Shown here: positions 19,679 to 28,775 of the stretch, piece after piece
How positions within the stretch are numbered: the stretch's first letter is position 1
How the letters are laid out: the number at the start of each line of letters is the position of its first letter
NCBI RefSeq assembly: GCF_030915485.1
Contig: NZ_CP133266.1
Coordinates: 2,170,001-2,234,000 of the forward strand
Source: Neobacillus sp. PS3-40
GTDB lineage: Bacteria; Bacillota; Bacilli; Bacillales; Cytobacillaceae
DNA: 64,000 nt
Direction: 5' to 3'
Notes under the pieces: generated by a model
What the model was told of the DNA's origin: nothing
What the model saw: only the letters and a program-made list of their open reading frames with translations
Databases searched by the model: none
Position numbers and translations under genes: made by a program

Positions 19679-20563
19679 TCAGTTCTCCTTTTCGTAATAA
19701 TGCATAAAGATTTCTTCGAGATCTGGTTCCTCAATCCAGAGATTAGCCAAGTCCATCTCGGAAAGCTTTTTCATCATGATGTTTATATTGCCTCTGAATA
19801 ATAAGCTCATCATGTTATCCTTCACTTCTACATTACTAACACCAGGAATATCAAAAGCACCCTTATTGATAGGTCCATTCATTTCAAGCTTGAATCTTTT
19901 ATGATTATTTTCTTTTAAAGTACTGATTTTTTCGAGTTTAATCAGCTGACCTTCCTTAATAATCGCCACCCTATCACACATTTTTTGAACTTCACTCAAA
20001 ATATGTGAGGAAAATAAAATGGTTGTACCTTTCTTATTCTCATTCTTCAATAAATCGAAAAACTTCTGCTGCATGAGCGGGTCTAATCCACTTGTCGGTT
20101 CATCTAAGATAATAAGCTTTGGCTCGTGTAGTAGCCCTTGAACAATTCCCACTTTCTTTTTATTTCCAAACGATAAATCATTAATTTTTTTATTTACATC
20201 AAGATCCATGATTTCAACCAATTCCTTGATCCGTTTGCTGCAATCCTTTTTATAAAAACTAGCCGAATACTTTAATAGGTCCTTGACTTTCATATTGTCA
20301 TAATAGAATACTTCAGATGGCAAATAGCCGATTTCCTTTTTAATTTCAGGAGCGAACGTAATCGAATCTTTTCCAAAAATAGTTGCACTGCCACTTGTCG
20401 GATAAATAAGGGATAATAATGTTCGAATTGTTGTTGATTTACCAGCACCGTTTGGGCCAATAAAGCCAAAAATCTCCCCTTCCTCAACAGTAAAGCTGAT
20501 ATCGCTAATTCCTCTCGCACTGCCGTACGTTTTGGTAAGATTTTTAATTTCAATGACATTCAT
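19679..20563 (-). CDS. ABC transporter ATP-binding protein
   Basis: About 294 residues. Walker A FIGPNGAGKSTTIRTLL, signature LSFGNKKKVGIVQGLL and Walker B LIILDEPTSGLDP are intact, with a C-terminal extension after residue 210 as in drug or bacteriocin exporters of the BcrA/CcmA class. It powers the two ABC-2 permeases that follow. The start chosen (MNVIEIKNLTKTYG) has GAGGGGG ahead; an ATG six codons upstream overlaps the TetR stop codon. Regulation is probably by the TetR gene in front. Confidence 0.88.
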   Translation of the reverse strand: MNVIEIKNLTKTYGSARGISDISFTVEEGEIFGFIGPNGAGKSTTIRTLLSLIYPTSGSATIFGKDSITFAPEIKKEIGYLPSEVFYYDNMKVKDLLKYSASFYKKDCSKRIKELVEIMDLDVNKKINDLSFGNKKKVGIVQGLLHEPKLIILDEPTSGLDPLMQQKFFDLLKNENKKGTTILFSSHILSEVQKMCDRVAIIKEGQLIKLEKISTLKENNHKRFKLEMNGPINKGAFDIPGVSNVEVKDNMMSLLFRGNINIMMKKLSEMDLANLWIEEPDLEEIFMHYYEKEN

Positions 20564-20580
20564 ATTCAGGTACCCCCTCA

Positions 20581-21204
20581 TTATTTATAGAAACATTTTG
20601 TGAAAATCTCAAAATATTCATCTGCTTCAAGAAAGACCCTCTCATAATCAATCTCATGTGTTGGAGAAAGTTTTGCTTTTTGAAGCTCCTCTTCCGCCAT
20701 TTTTTCAAATGCCCAAATGACAATTTTCAACACTTTTTGGATATCCATCCCATCTCTGAATCGTGAAATATCAATGCCTTCAAAAATTTTCTTTGTGTTT
20801 ACTTTTATAAATTCATTTTGTCTATTTTCTATTACTGGTTTCACTTCATTTGCGTCTTCTATATAGGCGCTTTCTAAGAATTTTAAGACCTGAGGATATT
20901 TTTTTAATAACTCCATCTTTACTAGCGCTACTTGGCGTACTCTTGCGAAAAAATCTGTTTCAACCATATCAACTTTTTCAAATACTTCATTCACTAAAAG
21001 ATCTACACAGTATTCATACAAAAACAAATACAATTGCTTTTTACTTTGAAAGTAATGAAACAGCAGCCCTTTTGATATTCCAGCCTCTTTCACCATTTCA
21101 TTTGTTGAAGCATTCTCGTAGCCCTTTTGTGCAAACTCCTTAATTGCTGCATTTACTATTCGAACTTGTTTTTCTTTTTCAAGATTAAAAAACTTTGAAA
21201 ACAT
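20581..21204 (-). CDS. TetR-family transcriptional regulator
   Basis: 207 residues. The N-terminal helix-turn-helix is clear (IVNAAIKEFAQKGYENAS, then ISKGLLFHYFQSKKQLYLFLY), followed by an all-helical ligand domain. It is first in the operon with the ABC exporter, and two near-identical dyads in front of it look like its operators. So it most likely represses the whole operon, itself included, until a ligand of the exporter binds. The start has AGAAGG close ahead. Confidence 0.88.
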   Translation of the reverse strand: MFSKFFNLEKEKQVRIVNAAIKEFAQKGYENASTNEMVKEAGISKGLLFHYFQSKKQLYLFLYEYCVDLLVNEVFEKVDMVETDFFARVRQVALVKMELLKKYPQVLKFLESAYIEDANEVKPVIENRQNEFIKVNTKKIFEGIDISRFRDGMDIQKVLKIVIWAFEKMAEEELQKAKLSPTHEIDYERVFLEADEYFEIFTKCFYK

Positions 21205-21242
21205 CCTTCTTAGCCTTCCTTCTATGTCAATATTCTCAAGTT

Positions 21243-21294
21243 ATTGACCACATCGGTCAATCATATTGTAATCCCATTGACTACACTGGTCAAT
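21243..21294. promoter_or_regulatory. Tandem TetR operators
   Basis: ATTGACCACATCGGTCAAT (21243-21261) and ATTGACTACACTGGTCAAT (21276-21294) are 19-bp dyads with the same half site TTGACC/GGTCAA, 33 bases apart centre to centre. They lie 40-90 bases in front of the TetR start codon. Confidence 0.85.
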
Positions 21295-21316
21295 ATAATT
21301 AGAAAATTTATTTTCT

Positions 21317-21410
21317 ATAAAGAAAACTCGCTGATTGGCGAGCCCCTAAGGGCGATGATTAGGCGTAGTTGCCCTTATGCGCTAGCAGAATTTATGGATA
21401 TAAATTCTGA
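21317..21410 (+). repeat. Dispersed ~100-bp hairpin repeat, copy A2
   Basis: Near-identical to copy A1 (ATAAAGAAAACTCGCTGATT, CCCCTAAGGG, GCCCTTATGCGCTAG, terminal AT-rich hairpin), with a few differences and a short deletion. It lies between the TetR operators and a terminator. Confidence 0.85.
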
Positions 21411-21428
21411 TTGGTCAAAAAAAGCTAA

Positions 21429-21463
21429 AAAAACTGTATTAGATTGCTCTAATACAGTTTTTT
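21429..21463. terminator. Bidirectional terminator, downstream of the first GGDEF-EAL gene
   Basis: AAAAACTGTATTAGA / TCTAATACAGTTTTTT with a TTGC loop. It lies about 60 bases past the stop codon of the minus-strand GGDEF-EAL gene and directly next to repeat A2. Confidence 0.82.
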
Positions 21464-21523
21464 GATTCCTATTATTTTTCCAATAAAGATGCAGCAGATC
21501 TAACCTCATTAGATCTCTTTAAT

Positions 21524-24169
21524 CTACTTTAAAAAAGATTGGTTAAAGAGTTGCTCCACTTCTGCAGGGGGTAAAGGCTTACTAAATAAATAACCCTGCC
21601 CCACATTACAATGGTGTTCCTTTAAAACGAGGTATTGTTGTTTAGTTTCAATCCCCTCAGCCGTGACAAAAACATGCAAATGATGTCCCATATCAATAAT
21701 TGTTTTGACAATCGCAATATCCCTCTGATTTATAGAAATATCATCTACAAAAGATTTATCAATCTTAATCTCATCGATAGGTAGGTATTTCAAATAACTA
21801 AGGGATGAATAACCTGTACCAAAATCATCAATAGAGATCTTAATTCCTAATTGTTTTAACTCGGTAAGAGTGCTTAAAGATCCTTGAAAATTATTCATAA
21901 TACTTTCCGTTATCTCTATTTGTAGAAATTGTGGATCCAACTGGATATCACGAAATACGTTTCTGACTATTTTCAAAAAATCCTTATCTTGAAATTGGCG
22001 GGGGGAAATATTGACCGCTATACTTAGCGTTGAAAATCCCTCATTATGCCACTTTTTCAGCTGCAAACAAGCTTCATGCAAGATCCATGTTCCTATTGGG
22101 ATAATCAATCCGGTTTCCTCTGCAATTGAAATAAATTGCAGTGGAGAAACCAAACCCCAATCGGGGTGTTTCCAACGAATCAAGGCCTCTAATCCCACTA
22201 TTTCTCCCGTATGCAAGTTCACTTTTGGTTGATAATGAATGAAAAACTCATGATTAACAATAGCTCTTCGTAACGCATTCTCCATTTCCATTTTGTTACT
22301 GTTTTCCTTATCTAATACAGGTGTGTACAGTTGATAGTTATTACCACCAAGATTCTTAGCTTTGTACATAGCAATATCAGCCTGTTTAATTAATAAATCC
22401 TCATCTTCACCATCTTTTGGATAAAAGCTTATTCCAATACTAGGGGTAGTATAAAACTCATGGTTTCCAATATTGAATAACTTAGAAAATCCATCAATGA
22501 TTTTTTGTGCTATCATTTCGGCTTTTTCCTGATCAACTATATCGAGGATGACACAAAATTCATCGCCACCAAAACGATAAATAGTACCATGATGACCCAA
22601 AAGTTGGACCATTCTTGTTGATACATTTTTAAGGAATACATCTCCAAAGGAATGCCCCATCGTATCATTAATAAATTTAAACCTATCTAAATCAATGAAC
22701 ATGACAGCAACCTGATTATTATGTTCTCTAGCTTTTTCAATTTTTTTATTTATATTTTTATGGAACATTGCACGATTAGGTAATTCAGTTAATTCATCGA
22801 AAAATGCCATATGCTTTATTCTTTCTTCACTATTCTTTCGATAAGTCACATCTTGAGTGACAGCTAAAAATGCCTTTTCTCCATTATAGTTAATCTCAGC
22901 AATCCTGGATTCAACATAGATGATCTCTCCATCAATTCGTTTGACAGGATATTCACATTGTTCAATCAGAGTCTGTTTACTATCTGCCTTCTCACGTTGC
23001 AATTGATATGTTTGAATGTAATTTTTATCAATAAAATCATAAATCGATTTTCCAATAATCTGCTCGTACGAGGTAGCCCCTAGTAATTCCAATCCTGCTT
23101 TATTGATAAAAACTAATTTTCCTTTAATATCAACAGCAATAGCATGCGGTGAGATTTCAACTAGATGTCGATACCTTTCTTCGCTTTTTGTAAGTTCATC
23201 ATTTGTTTCCGTTAATTCTTGCAGTAAATTTCGATTAACAATCAAAATAGTGTTTTGTCGTATCACAATCAACACCATTACTAGGAAAAGCCCAATACCT
23301 AGCGAACCTACAGAATGAATCCCATGGTTGAATAATACAGATATCAACAAAATGAATGCTCCTACATATGGAATTAAATTATATTCATGGTTAGTTTGTG
23401 AGTAGTATTCAACCTGCTGACCTAAACGATACCTGGCATAGATGCTAGCAATTCCTATTATGAGTAACGGCAAAATCCATAATGGGTCAACAAACCCACC
23501 AGGTACATAGTTCCCCTTTGATAGTAAATAGGTATGTGCCGTATCCGCAAAGATTTGGAAGAAAAGTCCCACTATAATAATAGATAAAACTTTCTTGTTA
23601 ACACTATACTTCGATAGATATAATAACCCAATTGTCACAAAAAGAAGTGCCAAATCGATAATCGGGTAAGCTAAGGAAAAAGTAACCTCCCAAATTGAAT
23701 TAGAAGATGATGCTAATATGGGGGTTATTAGAAAATGGATGCTTAACGCAATTGCTGTTGTCATAAATATTGAAATGTTAAAAATGAAACGAACAAATGG
23801 AACGCCTTTTGTAATTGTGATTTCTATTATTAGTGCAGACAAGTAGAGAAGATATTGAACCAACCAGAGGAAATCTGCCCAACTAGGATAGGATGGTACC
23901 TTATATAGAGTGATTTGGTAATACCAGATACTTTGAGCAATGATAAATGACAAATTCCCCATCGCCAAAAAAACCCATACATATTTTTGTTTCCCCGTTA
24001 ATTTCAGGATATACTGACAAATCCAGAAAATGCTTATTCCAGCCCCAATTAAAGGAAAAATAAATGTTCCCAGCAAAATGCGCATGGATTCATTATCTTT
24101 AAAGATATAAAGACATATATAAATAAATATCATATAGATAGTTGTAAAAATTATGCCAATCTTCCTCAT
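21524..24169 (-). CDS. Membrane PAS-GGDEF-EAL protein (cyclic-di-GMP turnover)
   Basis: 881 residues. About nine membrane helices fill residues 1-310. A coiled linker and PAS domain (about 325-450) follow, then a GGDEF domain with intact RFGGDEF near residue 534, and an EAL domain with EALIRWKHP near 660 and DDFGTGYSSLSYL further on. Key EAL motifs look intact, so it may both make and break cyclic di-GMP, or one domain may be regulatory. The start has GGAGA ahead. It lies next to a second protein with similar layout but without PAS. The sensed signal is unknown. Confidence 0.9.
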   Translation of the reverse strand: MRKIGIIFTTIYMIFIYICLYIFKDNESMRILLGTFIFPLIGAGISIFWICQYILKLTGKQKYVWVFLAMGNLSFIIAQSIWYYQITLYKVPSYPSWADFLWLVQYLLYLSALIIEITITKGVPFVRFIFNISIFMTTAIALSIHFLITPILASSSNSIWEVTFSLAYPIIDLALLFVTIGLLYLSKYSVNKKVLSIIIVGLFFQIFADTAHTYLLSKGNYVPGGFVDPLWILPLLIIGIASIYARYRLGQQVEYYSQTNHEYNLIPYVGAFILLISVLFNHGIHSVGSLGIGLFLVMVLIVIRQNTILIVNRNLLQELTETNDELTKSEERYRHLVEISPHAIAVDIKGKLVFINKAGLELLGATSYEQIIGKSIYDFIDKNYIQTYQLQREKADSKQTLIEQCEYPVKRIDGEIIYVESRIAEINYNGEKAFLAVTQDVTYRKNSEERIKHMAFFDELTELPNRAMFHKNINKKIEKAREHNNQVAVMFIDLDRFKFINDTMGHSFGDVFLKNVSTRMVQLLGHHGTIYRFGGDEFCVILDIVDQEKAEMIAQKIIDGFSKLFNIGNHEFYTTPSIGISFYPKDGEDEDLLIKQADIAMYKAKNLGGNNYQLYTPVLDKENSNKMEMENALRRAIVNHEFFIHYQPKVNLHTGEIVGLEALIRWKHPDWGLVSPLQFISIAEETGLIIPIGTWILHEACLQLKKWHNEGFSTLSIAVNISPRQFQDKDFLKIVRNVFRDIQLDPQFLQIEITESIMNNFQGSLSTLTELKQLGIKISIDDFGTGYSSLSYLKYLPIDEIKIDKSFVDDISINQRDIAIVKTIIDMGHHLHVFVTAEGIETKQQYLVLKEHHCNVGQGYLFSKPLPPAEVEQLFNQSFLK

Positions 24170-24380
24170 GTTGTCTATCTCCTCGACCCAATATCTGATC
24201 CGACATTTTTCGACAATTCCAACTATAGTTTAACATAAATAAGTGGCTCAATGAGAGGCTTCTCTTCCCGTCATTTACAATCTATCTATTTCTAACCAAC
24301 AGATAGAATTCTTCTGTCTTTATATAAAGACATGAAGAACGTCACTATCTCTATAGCTATCCAAACTATTTTTAAACAAT

Positions 24381-24409
24381 AAAAACTGTAGAGGTATCCC
24401 TGCTACAGT
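24381..24409 (-). terminator. Terminator of the second GGDEF-EAL gene
   Basis: ACTGTAG / CTACAGT arms with an inner AGG/CCT pairing; the minus strand continues TTTTTATT. It lies 10 bases past the stop codon. Confidence 0.7.
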
Positions 24410-24418
24410 CAAATTTTT

Positions 24419-26794
24419 TCACTTGTATATTATGTTTTGTCTTATTTTACTTTCAAACTCTTGTTTTGGTAATGGGCGACCGATGATATATCCCTGAATT
24501 CGATCACATCCATTTTCCCTGAGATATTCTAATTGCTCTACATCTTCTACACCTTCTGCAACAACTGTTAATCCTAAATTTTTCCCTAATTCTATGATTG
24601 TTTTTACAATTGCCTGATCTTTTAAACTAGTGACAATATCGTCTATAAAGGTTTTATCAATTTTAAGAGTGTCAAATGGAAGATGTCTTATTTGTGTTAA
24701 GGAGGAATAGCCTGATCCAAAATCATCTAAAGATATTTTCACACCTAGTTGTTTTAATCTTTCTAAAACGAAGGAAGCATGTTGTACATTTTGCATGATG
24801 CTTTCTGTTACTTCTAACTCGAGATATTTTGGATCAAGCTCCGTAACAGTAAGAGCTTCATTTACTTGCTGGTACAGATCCTTTTGCATGAATTGAATTG
24901 CAGAAACATTAACCGAAACAGATAGATCCTTTAGACCTTCTTCTTGCCATAATTTTGTTTGCCAGCAAGCCATTTGCAAAACCCAAGCTCCAATCTTATT
25001 GATCAGTCCTGTTTCCTCAGCAATTGATATAAAATCATCTGGAGGAACCATCCCCATTTCTGGGTGATTCCAACGAATAAGAGCTTCCATTCCTACTATT
25101 TTGTTTGTCTTTAATTCTAGCTTTGGTTGATAGTAAATTAAAAATTCATCCTGTTCCGTAGCTTTCCTTAAACCATTCTCAATCGTTAATCTCCTGTTAA
25201 ATGAGTCTTTCATGTCAGGTGTGAAAATTTTATAGTTATTTTTCCCTTCATTTTTTACAGAATACATCGCTACATCTGCTCTTCTGATTAACACGCCCAC
25301 TTCTTCGCCATGATCTGGGAAAAAACTTATCCCGATACTTGTAGTAATAAACAATTCATGCCCCTCAATCAGAAAAATATTATTTAAGGATTCTACTATT
25401 TTTTCTACCATTAAGATTACCTTTGTTCGGTCTCCTTCAGGTAACAGAATAATAAACTCATCTCCACCTTGCCTGCAAATGATTCCTTTATCATCTATAC
25501 AGGCTTTAAGGCGTTTCGCCACATGTTGTAGTAAGATGTCTCCAATAGAATGATTTAGTGTATCATTAATAACTTTAAACCTGTCTAAGTCTAAAAAAAG
25601 AATGGCCATCTCTTCATTTTTTGCTTTTGCCTCATTCAATGCCCCACTAAGCTGCTTTTCAAAATAGCGTCGATTAGACAAGCCTGATAAAAGATCATGA
25701 TAGGCGAGATATTCTACATTTGAGATGGATTCTTCAAGTTGTTCATTTTTCTCAACTAATTCCTTTGTTCTAAGTTGGACCTGCTCATCTAATTCTATAT
25801 TTAACTCTTTGAGCTTTCCTACTAATACTTCGTTATGAACCCTAGTAAATATTTGTCGGAAAATAATAAGAAAAATAGAAATAGAAGACCCTACTACTAA
25901 ACTGTTGATTTTCTTCTCATCATAGATCGTGATGAGAAACAGAATAAACACACTTAAATAGGGAAGCCATAATCTTACTTCACGGAGATAATTAGTCTTA
26001 TGTTTATTTATATTCATTTGTATTTCCACTATATTTTCATTCGAATAATAAGAGGAAATACCAATTAAAAGTAATCCCAAATTCCAAAGTACTGCAATTG
26101 GGTTGCTACTTGAGTACATATTTTGTGATACCAAAAATAGATACACAGTATCTGCTACTATAAAACAAAATTGACCCACTATTATAAGGAAAAAGAATTT
26201 TGACGCTAATTTGATGTTTCTTGAGTTAAATATACTGATAAGACCGAAAAAAAGTGCCAATTCTGATATAGGGTACCCTGCATAAACAATTTTATATAGA
26301 ATTCCATGATCAGCGGATTGCTCTAAAATGGGTTTGATAATAAATTCCCAACTTATTGAGGTGGTAACCGAAATAACAATTAATGCATCATAAATATGTT
26401 GGAAAACCTTAGATGTATTTGTTTTTAAAATAAGTTCATTAAATGCAAGTAGGCCTATTATGGGAGTTAGTATCCAAAAAAGATCTTGGATTCCCGGAAA
26501 CGGCGGTGTTACCCTTAAATAAATTTCATAGAACATCCAGATAAGCATTGCAATCGTATAGCTAAGCATGGAAAAACAAAGCAGCAACCAAAAATTCCTA
26601 TTTCTACCATTTTCTTTTCTGTACCTATTGAATAACCATAAAGCTGAAATTAAAGGAGCCGACGTTTGGAATAAATCGCTTCCTAAGATTAGTAGCCAAT
26701 CATGTTTTTTAAATAGCTCTAACCAAGCTAAAAAGGCTATTATATGTAAACACAAAATAGATACTGCAATTTTATGAGACATTGTTTTTTTCAT
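24419..26794 (-). CDS. Membrane GGDEF-EAL protein (cyclic-di-GMP turnover)
   Basis: 791 residues. Eight or nine membrane helices cover about 1-310, a coiled coil (KELNIELDEQVQLRTKELVEKNEQLEESI) bridges to a GGDEF domain with CRQGGDEF near 445, and an EAL domain with MEALIRWNHPE near 570 and DDFGSGYSSLTQI follows. The membrane part resembles that of the downstream neighbour (LILKTN/ITITKG region, IADTVYLFLVSQ versus FADTAHTYLLSK), so the two are likely ancient duplicates. Both enzymatic motifs seem intact. The ribosome binding site is weak (GAAAG at a long distance). Each gene has its own terminator. Confidence 0.88.
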   Translation of the reverse strand: MKKTMSHKIAVSILCLHIIAFLAWLELFKKHDWLLILGSDLFQTSAPLISALWLFNRYRKENGRNRNFWLLLCFSMLSYTIAMLIWMFYEIYLRVTPPFPGIQDLFWILTPIIGLLAFNELILKTNTSKVFQHIYDALIVISVTTSISWEFIIKPILEQSADHGILYKIVYAGYPISELALFFGLISIFNSRNIKLASKFFFLIIVGQFCFIVADTVYLFLVSQNMYSSSNPIAVLWNLGLLLIGISSYYSNENIVEIQMNINKHKTNYLREVRLWLPYLSVFILFLITIYDEKKINSLVVGSSISIFLIIFRQIFTRVHNEVLVGKLKELNIELDEQVQLRTKELVEKNEQLEESISNVEYLAYHDLLSGLSNRRYFEKQLSGALNEAKAKNEEMAILFLDLDRFKVINDTLNHSIGDILLQHVAKRLKACIDDKGIICRQGGDEFIILLPEGDRTKVILMVEKIVESLNNIFLIEGHELFITTSIGISFFPDHGEEVGVLIRRADVAMYSVKNEGKNNYKIFTPDMKDSFNRRLTIENGLRKATEQDEFLIYYQPKLELKTNKIVGMEALIRWNHPEMGMVPPDDFISIAEETGLINKIGAWVLQMACWQTKLWQEEGLKDLSVSVNVSAIQFMQKDLYQQVNEALTVTELDPKYLELEVTESIMQNVQHASFVLERLKQLGVKISLDDFGSGYSSLTQIRHLPFDTLKIDKTFIDDIVTSLKDQAIVKTIIELGKNLGLTVVAEGVEDVEQLEYLRENGCDRIQGYIIGRPLPKQEFESKIRQNIIYK

Positions 26795-27046
26795 ACTGTC
26801 ACGTTCTTTCTATGTGCAATCGACAATAAATTATGATTTTATAGATATAGATATAATTTACCATATTTTTTTGTAAATCGGAGTCGGAATTTGTCGAAAA
26901 TTGTTATTTTATCGTATTTTTTTACTATTTCGTTATAAAAAGGATTGCTCCCCTTGTTATATTTTTACATTTTTAAATCTAAATTTCTTCCCTTTAAAAG
27001 AAATCATGCTATCATAAAAATAGAAAATAGAAGGAGATGACAAATC

Positions 27047-28279
27047 TTGAAAGATGAATTAATGAAACGTTTTACTTCTTACGTAAAAGTGGATACACAG
27101 TCTAATGAGAGCAGTGAGACTTGCCCTTCCACTTCTGGACAGCTAACTCTTGGCAACATCTTAGTAGAAGAATTAAAAACCATTGGAATGGAATCGGTTA
27201 CAATTGATGCAAATGGTTATGTAATGGCAACACTTCCTGCTACCACTGAAAAGCAAGTACCAACCATTGGATTTTTAGCCCATATTGATACAGCAACTGA
27301 TTTTACTGGTAAAAATGTTAACCCACAAATCATCGAAAACTATGACGGAAAAGATATCGTTTTAAATGATTCCTTACATATTGTGATGTCTCAAAAGGAC
27401 TTCCCGCAATTACCTGAATATATTGGCCATACATTAATTACTACGGACGGCACCACACTGCTTGGTGCGGACAATAAAGCAGGTATTGCTGAAATTATGA
27501 CTGCCATGGACCATTTGATTCAGCATCCTGAAATCAAGCATGGCAAAATTAGAGTGGCTTTCACACCAGATGAGGAAATTGGAAGGGGCCCGCATAAATT
27601 TGACGTTGGAGCATTTGGTGCTAAGTATGCTTACACAGTTGATGGAGGTCCACTTGGCGAACTAGAATACGAAAGCTTTAACGCTGCTTCCGCAAAGATT
27701 ACTATTAAAGGCCGCAATATTCACCCCGGATCTGCCAAAAACAAGATGGTAAACTCCGCCAAAATCGCAATGGAATTTAACAAAAGATTGCCTGTTGAGG
27801 AAGCACCTGAGTTTACAGAAGGATACGCGGGATTTTATCATTTAATTTCGATATATGGCGATGTTGAACAAACAAAGCTAAATTATATTATCAGGGATTT
27901 TGATAGAGAAAACTTCAATGCTAGAAAAAACACTATTGAAAGCCTAGTAAATGAGTTTAAAGGAACATACGGAGCAGACAATATCATCCTTGAAATGAAA
28001 GATCAATATTTCAATATGAGAGAAAAGATTGAGCCTGTTAAAGAAATTGTTGATATGGCCCAAGAGGTAATGGAAAGTTTGGATATCAAGCCATTAATCA
28101 AACCAATCCGTGGCGGAACAGACGGCTCACAGCTTTCTTACATGGGAATGCCAACACCAAATATTTTTACAGGTGGAGAAAACTTCCACGGTAAGTTCGA
28201 GTTTATTTCTGTTGATAATATGTTAAAAGCAGTTGATGTAGTCATTGGAATTGCTAAGCTTGTTGAGCAAAGAGCTTAA
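27047..28279 (+). CDS. pepT: Peptidase T (tripeptide aminopeptidase)
   Basis: 410-residue M20B metallopeptidase that removes the N-terminal residue from tripeptides in the cytosol. Metal ligands are visible: His 79 in [11 protein letters not shown], Asp 142 in GADNKAG, and Asp-Glu-Glu 175-177 in PDEEIGRG; the C-terminal metal histidine is in [12 protein letters not shown]. Length agrees with the family. The start codon is TTG, with AAGGAG ahead; the next ATG is five codons in and lacks a site. The gene stands alone, upstream of an IS-containing repeat region. Confidence 0.93.
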   Translation: MKDELMKRFTSYVKVDTQSNESSETCPSTSGQLTLGNILVEELKTIGMESVTIDANGYVMATLPATTEKQVPTIGFLAHIDTATDFTGKNVNPQIIENYDGKDIVLNDSLHIVMSQKDFPQLPEYIGHTLITTDGTTLLGADNKAGIAEIMTAMDHLIQHPEIKHGKIRVAFTPDEEIGRGPHKFDVGAFGAKYAYTVDGGPLGELEYESFNAASAKITIKGRNIHPGSAKNKMVNSAKIAMEFNKRLPVEEAPEFTEGYAGFYHLISIYGDVEQTKLNYIIRDFDRENFNARKNTIESLVNEFKGTYGADNIILEMKDQYFNMREKIEPVKEIVDMAQEVMESLDIKPLIKPIRGGTDGSQLSYMGMPTPNIFTGGENFHGKFEFISVDNMLKAVDVVIGIAKLVEQRA

Positions 28280-28418
28280 TTGGATCCAAAATAACATAAT
28301 AAATTGCTTACCAAATAACAGATTGACAATCATCATGGTCATTGTCCGAATTAGGGTGTTAATCCGTTTTATGCGCTTATGGTAGGTAAACCTTCATGTA
28401 ACGTTCTTTGAAACTTGT
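28280..28418. other. Intergenic DNA after pepT
   Basis: About 140 bases with no ORF and no clear terminator before the GC-rich repeat begins. I see nothing that can be assigned. Confidence 0.4.
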
Positions 28419-28487
28419 CTGTTGATTTCCGCTCCAGATGCTTCGCTTTCCGCGGGCGGTTCGGGGAGCCTCCTCGGCGCTCTGGCG
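28419..28487 (+). repeat. GC-rich repeat B2, left part (interrupted by the IS)
   Basis: TCTGTTGATTTCCGCTCC, then GCTTTCCGCGGGC and AGCCTCCTCGGCGCTCTGG: the left half of the GC-rich repeat. Its other half continues after the IS at 30183, sharing CGCTCTGGCG on both sides. Confidence 0.7.
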
Positions 28488-28536
28488 GAGGCTGCTGAAA
28501 AACTGGCGAATTTTTATTTTTCTCATTGGATGTGGA

Positions 28537-28586
28537 TAAAAAAAGCAGCTAGTTGTCCGAATTTTGGATAACTAGCTGCTTTTTTC
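28537..28586. terminator. Hairpin terminator at the left end of the IS
   Basis: AAAAAGCAGCTAGTTGTCC / GGATAACTAGCTGCTTTTTT with a GAATTTT loop; T runs on both strands. It ends the transposase transcript. Confidence 0.85.
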
Positions 28587-28608
28587 TTGGTTACTTTTAT
28601 ATTCTATC

Positions 28609-28775
28609 TTATTTTTTCTCAGAGAGGAGCTTTATAATCCTCTTGAGATTGACTGCGAATATCGCTGTAGCTCCTTGTATTTCCATGCCAAATAGACCCA
28701 TAGATGACGCCACATCATACCCGTGTCTATGTTTAAGTTCACTATTTTTCGCCTCAATTTTATAGCGTGTTTTCG
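28609..28775 (-). pseudogene. Transposase C-terminal part in the -1 frame
   Basis: Directly after the transposase stop, the -1 frame reads NLAKTRYKIEAKNSELKH, then GYDVASSMGLFGMEIQG and NLKRIIKLLSEKK before TAA. This is the usual C-terminal end of IS1182 transposases. So the family's full length (about 486 residues) is only reached by a -1 shift near 28785, where T TTA AAA stands in frame. It is either a mutation or frameshift-made protein. Confidence 0.75.
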
